In this document: piece after piece, positions 1 through 9,841 of the stretch
Numbering within the stretch: position 1 is the stretch's first letter
How the letters are laid out: every line of letters begins with the position of its first letter
Assembly: GCA_014529385.2 (NCBI GenBank)
Contig: CM043952.1
Coordinates: forward strand, 64,282,870 to 64,346,869
Reading direction: 5' to 3'
Source of the DNA: Adiantum capillus-veneris
Lineage: Eukaryota > Streptophyta > Polypodiopsida > Polypodiales > Pteridaceae
Length of the DNA: 64,000 bases
Notes under the pieces: generated by a model
The model's input: the letters and a program-made list of their open reading frames with translations, nothing else
Database searches by the model: none
Told to the model about the DNA's origin: nothing
Made by a program: the position numbers and the translations under genes

Positions 1-109
1 GTGATGCGTACAACAACAGCATCATAGAGAAACAACGCCTCATCAGATTTACAGAGTACGATCCTGGCCATCAAACAGAGGGATTCTTCTTCAATGTCTT
101 GTTGCAAAA
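1..109 (+). pseudogene. HEL-A Helitron: fragment of the Rep-helicase polyprotein, left of the solo LTR
   Basis: Positions 3-109 read without a stop as the stretch joining the Rep and Pif1-helicase domains of a Helitron transposase. The frame contains RFTEYDPGHQTEGFFFNVLL, which matches the equivalent segment of HEL-B at about 32977-33050 (RFTEYHPGHHTEAFFYNILL). Upstream coding sequence lies outside the window. The frame is broken at 109 by the solo LTR at 110-1736 and resumes at 1742. Residues on both sides align with HEL-B without loss, so this is a clean interruption and not a deletion. The protein would nick and unwind Helitron DNA during rolling-circle transposition. Confidence 0.8.
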
Positions 110-1736
110 TGTCATAAAATCTAATATCTAACCAACCCAAATGATTTTATCATATTAAATTGATCACTTAATGTGGGAGAATAAACGGGAACAAGTGTTA
201 AGATATAGATATGTGCTTATAGATCTATCTCAACACGGGGCCAATGGTAAAGGGGCCCAAAAGGGAGATGGTCTATCAAAGAGCAAGGCTAACCAATGGA
301 GCATAAGACCTTAGGGTTAGCTTCATTGAAGACCTCCAATAAATGTGTGTAAAAGTCCTTTGACCTTAGGTAAGCTAGGGCTGAGCTTGAGGTGGGAACC
401 CGGCCCAAGCTCGAGGTGCTTGTCCTGCTTGAGGTGCTTGTCGTGCTTGAGGTGTTTGTCATGCTTGAGGTGCTTGATTAAGATGCTTGAGGTGCTTGAC
501 TGGCTCCATGCTTGAGGTGCTTGACTTGCTGCATGATTAAGGTACTTGAGGTGCCTTGAGAAGCTTGCCTGAGATGCTTGTGGGAACACCCCCTAGTTCA
601 AGTGCTTTGTCATGCTTGGTGAGTAAGGTGCTTGATCACCTAAAGTCAAAAGCATTCCTACAAGAGGGGGGGCGAGCCCTTTTCCTAGGGGCTAGAGAGA
701 GAACACCCACTCACACACACAAGGGAAGCCCCAACTTGAAGAGGCAGCAAGGACATATGTCAGGCCCCTACCCATGTTACCTTCATGTGTTGCTTGAAGC
801 CTATTGGCTAAGCTTCAAAGGGGTCCAATGATAAATTACATGAATTATCTAATTGTTTTAGCATTTATCTAGCCCTCTCTCTCAAAAAGGAAAGGGGGAC
901 ACTTGTCTCAAGGCTACCCCTACTGCTTGTAATGCCTCCTGCTCATGATTGCCTAGGCTTGGGAGGGTCCAATGAGCTTCAAGCATGAGCTACAAGGGGG
1001 GGTCGACCCAAAGCTAGGGGCTTGCTTGAGGGGTATACTCACCCACACACACTCACAATCACTCTCATTGTGTGCTATGCAAAGTGCAAGAGCTACCTCT
1101 CCAAGCAAGTAGAGGTTAAGAGCCTACACCAACACTCTTGGCTATGGAGTGCAAATCCAACCAAGATCCATGCTTCAATGCTTGAGCTTGTCATCTCCTT
1201 CTTCTTCATTACTATGCTATTATGTATGCTAGTAGCAAGAGTATGATAAGTGAAGAACTAGTTCTTTCTACTATGAAATGTTTCTTCTTCCTCTTCCCTA
1301 CCCTCACTCCCTGCTAGCTCTCTCCACCTTCGAAGGTGTTTGAGGTCTTGGGACTGAGGCTTGGGACAATTAAAGCTTTCTTCAAGTTCATGTTATGCTA
1401 TGATTGTGATGCAAGAAGCTTTCCATCTTCATTGCATCACCTAGGTCACAAGGAACACAAAGAATGTATTGTAACAAGTCTCTCTTAATGGGAGAAATCA
1501 TAATACGAATGCCTATTGGAGGGGGGACCGGCTCCACATAAATCCGGTCCTCAATTGTTGTCATGTTCTCTAAATTCTCTCTCTTGCAAAAGTATTGATC
1601 ATGCCAAGTTAACAAATTGCTATGATTATGTTGCTATCTTCAATTATGTCTACCCGCTATGCTCACAAAGTTATTTCTCGAAAGTATTCTCATTAATTTC
1701 CGCTATTCTCAAGTTGAATAGGCTAATTCCATTACA
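110..1736 (+). mobile_element. Solo LTR of the TY3-A (Ty3/gypsy) family inside the HEL-A transposase gene
   Basis: The 1627-bp block starts TGTCATAAAATC, ends CCATTACA, and is flanked by a perfect 5-bp duplication CAAAA (105-109 and 1737-1741). It aligns along its length, in opposite orientation, with the 5' LTR of TY3-A (12839-14804), and more weakly with 27080-27690. There is no internal retroelement sequence, so it is a solo LTR left by recombination between two LTRs. Removing it plus one duplication copy rejoins the helicase frame. The first quarter carries many short GAGGTGCTTG-type repeats (about 385-560), also seen in the TY3-A copy. Short open frames inside it are not supported as genes. 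Confidence 0.9.
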
Positions 1737-1741
1737 CAAAA

Positions 1742-3473
1742 ACTTCCCTTTAGGAACGAGATGGAACTTCTATCACCAGCCAACACACTCTCTTCTTACT
1801 TCCTGGAATGCAAAATCCGTCAGATCATTCTTCATGATGAAGACTTAGAGATGTACATAAATGAGCACACCCAACGCAATATGCTCGTCTCTGAAAATAC
1901 AGGACACACTTTAAACCTCATAAAACAAAAGTTCATCCTCAATCGTGAAGATCCACTCACTTGTATAGTGAATGACACAGTTGAACCAGGAGTATCTCAA
2001 AGTCGTGAAGATCCACTCACTTGTACAGTGAATGACATAGTTGAATCAGGAGTATCTCAAAGTCGTGATGAAGCTACTGCAAGAGTTCGCTGAGACCAAC
2101 AATGCAGCTCTGACCTCTCAACAACAAGCAATCTTTGATCATATATCAGGCCTGAATAATGGCCTCCATGTCATTACAGGTGTTCCAGGATGTGGAAAAA
2201 CATTCCTCATAAAAAATTTCACCCCAAGCTTCATAAAAAATAATAAGACCGTTATCCTGACTGCATCAACTGGAGCAGCGGGCGCTCGCCTTAGCAGCCT
2301 CGCAACCATTGTCCACTATCAATTCAGGATCCCTTGTTCTAAGCAACATTTCCCACAAGCAATTCATCCCACAGATGAAAGATTTATCGCTATACATGGT
2401 GCCAACGTCATTATCATAGACGAGATATCAATGCTAACGAGTACAATCTTCAATATGGTCGTTCTCCAGATAGTTAACATCACCAACGGAACACTCCTTG
2501 ACCCATTCAGTCAGAAGCTCATATTGCTTTTTGGGGATTTGGCGCAACTTCCTCCAGTCTGCCATCACCAAGAGCCATTATGCCATGTTTGCAGTATACA
2601 AAACTCATCTTACATCGCTATAGCCACTACGCACAACATGACCTTCTCAGTTCGCCATGCTGCAGACCCCACTTACGTCCAATTCTTGGATACGATCCGT
2701 GTCAAGCAAGCAACAGAACAACAAATAGCAGAAACGTTGTCACAGTGTGTAATCAATGAAACTGAACTCCTGCGAGTAATCGATGACGCTACTACACTAA
2801 TATGTACTCATAGGGAAGACGTGTATAAGTATAACAACTTGATTCTACAAAAGTCTTTCTCGGCATCTGATATTGTTGCCATTCCACTGAAGACCAACGC
2901 TGTTGACGAACCATTGCTGCAAGAATGGCTCCAAGACAAGGCATTCCATGAGATGGACAATACTGCAATTGGGGCTAGATGTATGATTACAGAAAACATT
3001 AACTTGGCTATGGGTGCTGCGAATGGATCCACCTGCCGTATACTTTCCTATTCATACGACTGTGCCGGTCAATTGCTGCTATAGAAGTAATGCTACTTTC
3101 CACTGATACCACCATGACAATACGAAGGACTAAACATGCTACAAGAGCAATCAATTGCAGATGGTTCCACAAAAGCACATTCCCTTTGTCACTCGCGTAC
3201 ACAATCACTGGACACAAATCTCAAGGAGCTACGATATCAAAGAAAGCCATCCTCATTATAAAACAAGCTTTCGCCCCAGGATTGGCATACGTCATGTTCT
3301 CTCGAGTGACAGAAAGACGCCATCTCAAGATATTGAACATCCCAACCCCAAGGATGTTCTGGCCGGCCAGTAGAACACTCCCCCAATGGTTAGACATTTC
3401 CTTGCTTGTCTTTAGACATTTCATCGCTTATTTTTACACATTTCCTCGCTTTTTTCACAAACAAGTCCTCTAG
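1742..3473 (+). pseudogene. HEL-A Helitron: Pif1-type helicase domain, frameshifted
   Basis: This is the C-terminal SF1 helicase half of the Helitron transposase. The Walker A motif GVPGCGKT is intact at 2179-2202. Walker B (IIIDEISML) lies near 2412, and the end region has the GHKSQGAT and FSRVTERRHL motifs typical of Pif1 helicases. Three frames are used: 1761-2063 for the linker, 2041-3084 for most of the helicase, and 3090-3473 for the last motifs. There are therefore frameshifts near 2065 and 3085. HEL-B at 33182-34651 is collinear. Codons are better preserved around the Walker motifs than in HEL-B. The product would unwind DNA ahead of rolling-circle replication, but this copy cannot make it as one protein. 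Confidence 0.85.
1944..2063 (+). repeat. Two tandem 60-bp units inside the HEL-A helicase linker
   Basis: Units begin at 1944 and 2004 (CGTGAAGATCCACTCACTTG). A third unit starts at 2064 but diverges at once. Sixty bases equals 20 codons, so the duplication stays in frame. HEL-B has no counterpart, so the repeat arose in the HEL-A lineage. Confidence 0.85.
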
Positions 3474-3730
3474 CTCTTTCGGTCTTTCATCTCGTAAGGT
3501 GCATGGACTACACAAACAATTATTTGACGACAGTTTTCTTGACTGCAGATTTTCTTTATAGCAAGTAACAACCTCCAGCATCTCCTCATGGACACCGATC
3601 AGGTAACCATTCCTCAAATTAATCTACTTTGTAGCTAGATTTTATGCCATTCAATATGTACAAAACTCAACCATCATATTTCTCTTTCTCTATCATTCAG
3701 ATATATTCGATAAATTCATCAACATCGCAG
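3474..3730 (+). other. Intergenic or intron sequence between HEL-A helicase and the GIY-YIG gene
   Basis: AT-rich sequence with no usable reading frame. The matching interval in HEL-B (34652-34966) is similarly sized and ends in a short exon with a start codon; an equivalent start codon was not identified here. Confidence 0.5.
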
Positions 3731-4369
3731 CTACCTCAAAACCAAAAAACAATTATTCTGCATATCCATCTTCAAATCAAATGCGCCTAGCAAATATGGC
3801 TGGCGAGGCTCCGAGTGCATTCATCGAAGGGTTCCGCACGACTCAGGTCCTCCACTCATAATCAATAAATGCAGCAATCGAAACAAAGAATATAGAAATA
3901 ACGAGCTAAAGCTGGCAACAGGTACTTCGAGCTCTTCATATTCTTGTATTGCAAACACTAATAGTTAACAAATTTGGTTGCTTCTACAACATCTACCCTT
4001 CTTTTTCTACAGGGTTACAAAAAGAGATACTGCTATCGTTGGGCATTGACTTCGATGAGTCAAACAAACTACTGCTAGACACAGAAGCCCAATAAATATT
4101 GAACACAAAGACTGCTGGTATCACCACCTATGCAATCGAGATGCTACACTACAGTTACAAAATTGCCCTCGACAAATTGGTCGTTCTCGACAAGAATACC
4201 GCAAGCCAGGCACTTTTCAACATGGTCAAAGAGTTTGGGAACGAATTCAAAGGGAACGAGAGAGCAATCTTAACTGATGAGAAATTCACATGGCATTTCA
4301 ATAGAGACCTTTTTCATGCCCGTTTCGGTCAGACAACTGATCCATTTCGAAAGCTTGAACCACTACATG
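3731..4369 (+). pseudogene. HEL-A: first two recognisable exons of the Helitron-linked GIY-YIG gene
   Basis: Two exons match HEL-B. The first runs about 3731-3921, with acceptor ATCGCAG and donor at 3922. It contains a motif ending NQMRLANMAG, aligned with KQMHLLNLAG in HEL-B. The second runs 4013-4369, with acceptor TTCTACAG and donor GTAACC. It contains LQKEILLSLGID followed by EMLHYSYKIALD, aligned with LMKEIICKLSIE and EMLHYGYDVVLE of HEL-B. I do not recognise these N-terminal segments; they may be DNA-binding or structural. In-frame stops in the first exon (near 3860) and at about 4093 show that the copy is decayed. The retained splice sites in two diverged copies argue for a real spliced gene. 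Confidence 0.6.
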
Positions 4370-4452
4370 GTAACCATATGCACCCCTTATTGAATATAAT
4401 TGTCTAATTATTATCTGATTACATACTAATTCAGCACATCACTTCAGTGCAG

Positions 4453-4888
4453 GACATCGACAACGAAACCAACAAGGACATCCCCAACAACATAACAACT
4501 TCACAAGAGGAAGCAGCACGTTCCGACGTTGTTCCAGCTCCCAAAAGACAACGACAGATGAAGAGAACTACATAGTTTACTCTATTAGGTGCAAAATCAA
4601 TAACCGTGTTTACATAGGCATGACATCCGATTTTGAAGCTAGGAAAAGAGCACACATGAAAAATCCACCAAAACGGATGAAACATGATGTGTGTCCTTTC
4701 CCCCATTTTGTCAAAACTTTGAGTTTCATGTACTGCACACTACACACGATAGGAGAACTGCTATTGCACTGGAAGCACAAGAGATAATTACACAAGATGC
4801 AACGTCCACGAAAGGATACAATAATTTGAAGGGACATCCTCCAAACTGCAGGAAATACCATTATTTAAAACACCATAGAAAAATATAG
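4453..4888 (+). pseudogene. HEL-A: exon encoding a GIY-YIG endonuclease domain (frameshifted)
   Basis: The exon opens after the acceptor TTCAGTGCAG. The frame from 4563 gives VYSI, then VYIGMTSDFEARKRAH, which are the two signature tyrosine strands and the arginine-bearing helix of GIY-YIG nucleases. After a frameshift near 4725 the frame of 4691-4888 supplies ALEAQEII (candidate metal-binding glutamate) and KGYNNLKGHPPNCRKY (conserved asparagine and tail). HEL-B carries the same landmarks at 35893-36286. GIY-YIG enzymes cut DNA with one metal ion. Here the likely substrate is transposon or target DNA, but that is inferred only from linkage to the Rep-helicase gene. The copy is broken. Confidence 0.75.
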
Positions 4889-5119
4889 CGTGCAATGAAA
4901 CTTAATCTTTGTTCTGAGTTAGCAACTCCCATTTAGTTTTCTCTTCTGTATTCAATCACTTCTCAAGAGTCTTTTCCTCTAGTATCTACGATAATTTTCA
5001 TGTTATGCTTCTCTATTATCTGTGAGACTTCCTTTATGCTCTTTACCTTATGCAATTTTTTTCTCGATATCACATTATGTTTACCTTAAAATGTTACGTA
5101 GATGTCCTGCAATAACATC
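4889..5119 (+). other. AT-rich spacer between two GIY-YIG-like segments of HEL-A
   Basis: No supported reading frame or structure. It probably contains 3' UTR or intron sequence of the upstream exon. Confidence 0.4.
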
Positions 5120-5395
5120 AAGAGAAACAGACAATCCATTCCAGCAACCCCATGTCCAATACTTCTACAAAAAATTATCAGCTAATAAGAGACAAATCAT
5201 GTAGCAACAACTTATATATTTTACAAAAAAATTATAAATGTATAGATGCTGCACCTTGTCTTCAACATATTAAACAACACAAAACAACAACTACATTAGG
5301 TTATAACACTGTTCTGGACATCCACCAAGGTTGAGAATATATTATTTTCTGAAAAAAACTAAGAAATTATAGTTGTGAACTTATGCTATCTTTAT
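5120..5395 (+). pseudogene. HEL-A: second, degraded GIY-YIG C-terminal segment
   Basis: A second copy of the tail of the GIY-YIG exon can be followed in pieces. NPFQQPHVQYFYKKL near 5131-5180 resembles the PFEENFIFDILSISK segment of HEL-B. TTLGYNTVL near 5287-5320 resembles SLGYNILRAHPP. Stops and frame changes separate the pieces. It suggests that the nuclease exon was once duplicated in tandem in this Helitron. Confidence 0.45.
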
Positions 5396-5535
5396 TTAAT
5401 TGCTTTGTTCAATGTCTTTGTCATATAACGTTAATCATTGGCTAAAACAATGTCTTTTATTTTCCATTCAGACTATGACAGACTTGTACTTATCAGCTTC
5501 CTTGATTTGAATGCTTTTTCTTTTTTCAGTTTACA

Positions 5536-5967
5536 ATGGGTAGGCCGATCCCAGCTGATCTGATTGACCAACAGCCAGAATTTGAGACTGCAATGTATAA
5601 GTTGCAATACTGTCTTTACCCACATTTGCAAGAGCAGGTGCTCAGACACTACATGCATAAATGGGCTGAGTTCATTCCATGGCCAGTTCAACCACCTACC
5701 CCATGGCATCCACATTACATCACTTGGAACACACTCGGTCGAGAAATCACCATCGACATCGCCATGCTGTCTGGTTGCTCCACAACACACCATTGTATGT
5801 TGTTCGTGCAGATTGCGGACATGCTCAGCCTACTCGAGACTATAGAATTGAATTACTCTAACGTGCTCCCCAACCACCTTCAGTCAGCTAAACAATTCGT
5901 TCCGCGCTATTTGCCTGTCAACCAGTTAGTCACAAGTGCAAATTTGAAGATCATCTTACCGATATAG
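5536..5967 (+). CDS. Unrecognised 143-residue open frame downstream of HEL-A
   Basis: The frame is uninterrupted and starts with ATG seven bases after a good splice acceptor (TTTTTTCAG), so it may be an exon. The protein is rich in His, Leu, Pro and Gln. I see no signal peptide, membrane span or family motif that I recognise. HEL-B has nothing similar at the corresponding place, so this could be a captured gene fragment, a lineage-specific accessory exon, or chance. It sits on the same strand as HEL-A, 150-200 bp beyond the second GIY-YIG remnant. I assign no function. Confidence 0.35.
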   Translation: MGRPIPADLIDQQPEFETAMYKLQYCLYPHLQEQVLRHYMHKWAEFIPWPVQPPTPWHPHYITWNTLGREITIDIAMLSGCSTTHHCMLFVQIADMLSLLETIELNYSNVLPNHLQSAKQFVPRYLPVNQLVTSANLKIILPI

Positions 5968-6887
5968 CCCTTACTTCGTGCATCAAAATCTCCCGCTAAT
6001 ATGTGTTGTTACGTAGTCCTCCTCCTCTTCTCCACAGCAGTTATGTCTATTTCTTTATGAAGAAGTCATTCCATGCTACATTCAAAGTCTTACCAACTCT
6101 CGTTCGCTTAGTTCCGTTCTTCATTCATCAACTTTTTACCATACTATTTCCAGTGACTTGCACTCACTTAGCGTAACAAGATTTGAGCAAAACAAATAAT
6201 AAGCTCTCCCTCCCTCTCTCTTTCGAAAAAAAAATGCATGCCTCCTCTCTCTCTCTCAAAACAAAACAGTACATAAATTCCTGTATATATGAGTGGCTTC
6301 TGCTAACTAATGCTCACAAGATTTGTCGCCATTAAAATAAGTACGTGCTTCTTTCACACACTCCCTCCCTCTCTCTCTCCCCCAGCTTTCACTTCTATGT
6401 TCTTTTTACTAATGTATACTCTTCTTCAATGCTTCAATGCGAACAAAATAGTATTTACAATGGTGCCCTTGCTCTCCATTCATTTCCATACACATCCAGG
6501 TACCAAACCCATAAACATCCAAGCACCAAAGGAAAGCTCTCTCTAATTGCAATAGTATTCTTCCAAAGCTTGGCAATCAAGGCATACTAGTTGCTTGGTT
6601 CCTTCGGGTGGCTTCTTCAACTATCCTTCAAGAAGGACACATGTTCCGGTGGGAGTGAGGTCACCAAGTGAACTCACACTAGCATCCACCAAAACCTGCT
6701 TGGATACATGGTAAGTTCAATCATAAGATGGTAAAGAGATCGAAGAAAAAAGCATTAAAAAAACCAAAAACATGAGTCGAAAAATGCAACAGGCTTGGAC
6801 ATTCCAAGCAAGAAATCTACAGCGACACACATGAGAACTCAGAAAACTACAAACAACTGAACTGAACTTGAATAGAGGGAAGGAAAT
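5968..6887 (+). other. Non-coding region right of HEL-A
   Basis: Pyrimidine-rich tracts lie at 6202-6262 and 6360-6385. At 6788-6836 a short stretch (ACAGGCTTGGACATTCCAAG) resembles the end of the TY3-C LTR at 38906-38950, so a small LTR fragment is likely. The 3' terminus of HEL-A should fall in this interval, but I could not identify a convincing hairpin plus CTRR end. Confidence 0.4.

Positions 6888-6927
<40 letters not shown>
6888..6927 (+). repeat. Microsatellite (AT)n followed by (AC)n
   Basis: About 12 AT units run straight into about 7 AC units. Confidence 0.95.
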
Positions 6928-6930
<3 letters not shown>

Positions 6931-7746
6931 GGGAAGTGAAGCCAGCGAGCCATGTCACAAACCCTAGCTAGCGCAGGCGTGCTTCCCCTCTCCGCAAGAC
7001 TTAAAACCTACTTGGTCGCACCCCTGCATTGCAGGTGTTTCCTGCCCTGTGCACGCTGTTGCTTGCCGCCTACCCTCTCCTCAGCGGCCTGTCGTGGCCG
7101 CAGGACTCATACCTTGCACCCACTTGTGCCTTGACTGAGGATGCACCTCTGCCCTTTTGCTGCAGCCAGTGCAGGTTTGAGCCCTGCTGAAGTCTGTGCA
7201 GCCTACGCCTGCTTTGCTCACACATGGCCGGAGATGTCGAATCTGCTCTGGGCTCTCAACCTTACCACCGCCTTTCTTGAGCCCCGTCCCCGCTGCAGTT
7301 ACCTCTAGGTTCTCATTCTTCCCACTGCCCCTGTCCCTGTACGGAACCTGGCCTCAACTTTGCCCTCTTCGCCCAGCCTGATCCTTTGGCATCGACTTGC
7401 TCCCTTCAACACCGTTGTGTGCTACTGTTTACTTGATGTGTAAGAGTCTCGGTGTGAGTGTGTTGTGTGTGTGTGTGTGTGTGTGTTGATTGCCTGTTGT
7501 GTTCATGCTTGTCTATTGTGTGTGTGTGTGTGTCTGTGTGCGCGCGCACACAGGGTTTCCTCTCTTTGGGGTTTGGTCCGCGGGTTTGTGTACGTGTTTG
7601 CTTGCTTCTTGGTCGTGTCCTTCACAGTGTGTATTTTCCTATGTGTAGGTTTGGGTTGTGCATGTGTGGTTACCGTTGTGGTTGTGTGTTGTCTGCTCGC
7701 CGAGCTTTGCAATGCACCTTTGCTTCTTCTTCAGGTAAAACCTTTC
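6928..7746 (+). other. GC-richer anonymous block with GT microsatellites
   Basis: Base composition is clearly richer in G+C (about 6950-7400) than in the flanks. Frames such as 6952-7134 are open but lack recognisable motifs. GT repeats lie at 7463-7487 and 7517-7552, the second ending in CGCGCGCACAC. The block is bounded on the right by the start of an LTR at 7747. It could be a promoter or 5' exon fragment of a captured gene, but I cannot support a gene call. Confidence 0.35.
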
Positions 7747-9003
7747 TGTCACGTGACACATCCAGCCTTATGTGTCCGTGGACAAGCTACAGAATGATCA
7801 GGGTTCAGTCAGTCCAGTCAGTCTAGATTAAAAGTGATCTGGCACTTTTTGTGAGTCTATTCGTAGATTGTGCATGCCCAGTCACTTAGTATAGATGCAT
7901 ATCCTCTGGTTGCATATAGCATGATCATCAGTATTCCCATCAGAATCCACCATATTCCATCAGGGGAATTTTGAATTTTCCAATAATTTTAGCCTATTTT
8001 ACCTATTTTTGGCATTTTTCACTTATTAATTTAAGTGACTTTCCAACAAAAGTAGGTAGGGCAATTTGGGTAAGAAAATATATAAGCAAACCAAAGTTAG
8101 CACTAAATGGCAGAAGAGGCAACAGGAGTCAAGCTCAGGGGGCAACTTCTCACAAGACCCTTGGCGGTACTCCCTCCAAGTAAGAACCCCCATGCTAGCG
8201 TTTTCTGCATCAGACCTTCTCTAGCGTTTTCAAGATCTACACCATCGCCAGCAAGAACAGACACCAGCGTTTTGCATCAGCATCAGTAACCCCTTGCCTA
8301 GCGTTTTGCATCAGTAGGGATCGCTAGAAGATTCAGCCAGCAAGCTAGCGTTTTTGAGAAACCAGCCAGCTAGCGTTTTTGACCTGCATCAGCAGCGTTT
8401 TTCAGCATGGAGAACCTGCAAGTACAGCCCTAGAAAGCAGATTCAGCCTCTAAAGGTAGCAGATTCAGTCCATGAAGAAGTAGCAAATTCATCCCCAGAA
8501 AGACATCAGTTTTCAGCCATTAAACTGCAGAATTTCAGCGTCAAGAAACCACCGAAACCAGCCCCAAAATCAGCACTTTTGGCTCAGTTGCAGATTCCAG
8601 CCCATAGCGTTTTTGGACAGCAGTAGAAAGATTGCAGATTTCAGCCTTAGGTCGACTTCGTCATCACCGTCGTCATCGTCGACATAGCCTAGACTGGCAT
8701 CAGTCACATGTATACAGTTTGTACCAGTTTGTGCAATCATAAGTAGACCACTCTCGCCGACGAGAGTGGGGCCTTCGGAGGAGGGTTTTACAACGTCTCT
8801 GGTGTTGTATCTCTCTTCTCTCTCTATCTCTCAGTCTCATACACTTGCACGCACAGTGTCCATTCACTTTGTTTGTGATCATAGCACTCTCTTATTAAGA
8901 ACGGAGGCTCTACCTTCCATAACCTAGACAAAAGGAACCTTGAGCACAGTTCGGAGCACTCATCTTGAGCAATGCGCAAACAATCATTCCGCTGCACCTA
9001 ACA
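7747..9003 (+). mobile_element. NAR-3: 5' LTR of a truncated non-autonomous LTR element
   Basis: The 1257-bp LTR begins TGTCACGTGACAC and ends CACCTAACA. It matches both LTRs of NAR-1 (39016-40270, 43690-44943) and the reverse LTRs of NAR-2. A TATA box (TATATAAG near 8079) follows a short inverted repeat (TCACTTA...TAAGTGA). Downstream are eight AGCGTTTT motifs between about 8195 and 8610. A hairpin is formed by CCACTCTCG (8748-8756) and CGAGAGTGG (8761-8769). The primer-binding site TGCTATCAGAGC follows at 9005-9016, with one mismatch to the usual initiator-Met site. Confidence 0.88.
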
Positions 9004-9401
9004 TTGCTATCAGAGCTTTGGCAGTGTTCTGTATCACTCAAGGAAAGAACCACAAGAATCATAACAATTTTTTTGCTTGTTGTCGTCGCACGAACCCAAG
9101 TTCGCTTGGGCGTGCCAATTCCTAATCGCGTTTTTGAAGAGTGACAAGAATCCCAAGAAAGAAGGGCTTGTCCAGCCTCCCCTTGTATCTCTTTTCACTC
9201 ATTGAGAGCGGACCGTGCACTTAGCGGCCAGCCAATCGATGTGAGGTGGGAAAAATCAACCTTGGTGTGAGCGCAAGGCCGCCAAGGGGTGCGCCCACGG
9301 AAAAGAGCAGAACTCGAGTGAAGAGAAGATCCTTCTCTAACAAGGTTTGCAAGCGAAAGAAAACCTCACGAACCCAAGACCCTTAAGAACCCAAGAAATT
9401 T
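9004..9401 (+). mobile_element. NAR-3 leader, ending abruptly against TY3-A
   Basis: This 400-bp stretch matches the NAR-1 leader (40271-40680), including the primer-binding site and the AACCCAAGA-type repeats. The match stops at about 9401, where the sequence switches to antisense Ty3 integrase. No NAR gag, downstream frame or 3' LTR follows, so NAR-3 was truncated by a deletion or recombination that also removed the 3' part of TY3-A. Confidence 0.75.
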
Positions 9402-9841
9402 GGATAATCCAAAGATAAAATCCATGGATATACTCTCCCATGGTGAATTAGGGATTGAAAATGGCTGGAGTAATCAAGGTTGCTTCCCTCTATCATTCTT
9501 AGTCTTTTGGCAAATCACACATTTTGAAACATACTCTTGTATGTCCACTTTCATGGTAGGCCAATAGAAGTATATCTCTACTCCTTGAAGAGTAGGTTGA
9601 ATGCCTCTATGCCCCACATAGGGAGGAGCATGGGATTCATACATGACTCTCTCACAAAAGGAGTGGGTAACACATATCCTATTGCCAGAAGATAACCATC
9701 CTGCAAGGTGAATGGTTCTTCTTTCTTCCCCAATGCAAGGACTGACATTATGTCTTTAAAGTCAAGGTCAATAGCATACTCATCTATCATAGAAGATAGA
9801 TCTTTGTGAGTTGCTATAGACACCGCATTAACTTTGGTCAT
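9402..9841 (-). pseudogene. TY3-A integrase N-terminus, truncated
   Basis: On the minus strand the HHCC zinc-binding region is readable (GHRGIQPTL, then CVICQKTKN), followed by [13 protein letters not shown], the first catalytic aspartate segment. A stop lies at about 9478, and the sequence ends at the NAR-3 junction at about 9401. The catalytic core, integrase C-terminus and any chromodomain are missing. The frame from 9841 to 9578 supplies the linker from RNase H. Confidence 0.78.

Noticed and set aside
6952-7134. Open frame in the GC-richer block that might be a transit-peptide gene start
   Set aside because: Short, with no motif and no downstream exon; composition alone can keep it open.
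8180-8620. Regular-looking AGCGTTTT repeats suggested a CRISPR-like array
   Set aside because: Repeat units are only 8 bp, spacing is irregular, and they lie inside an LTR; eukaryotic context.
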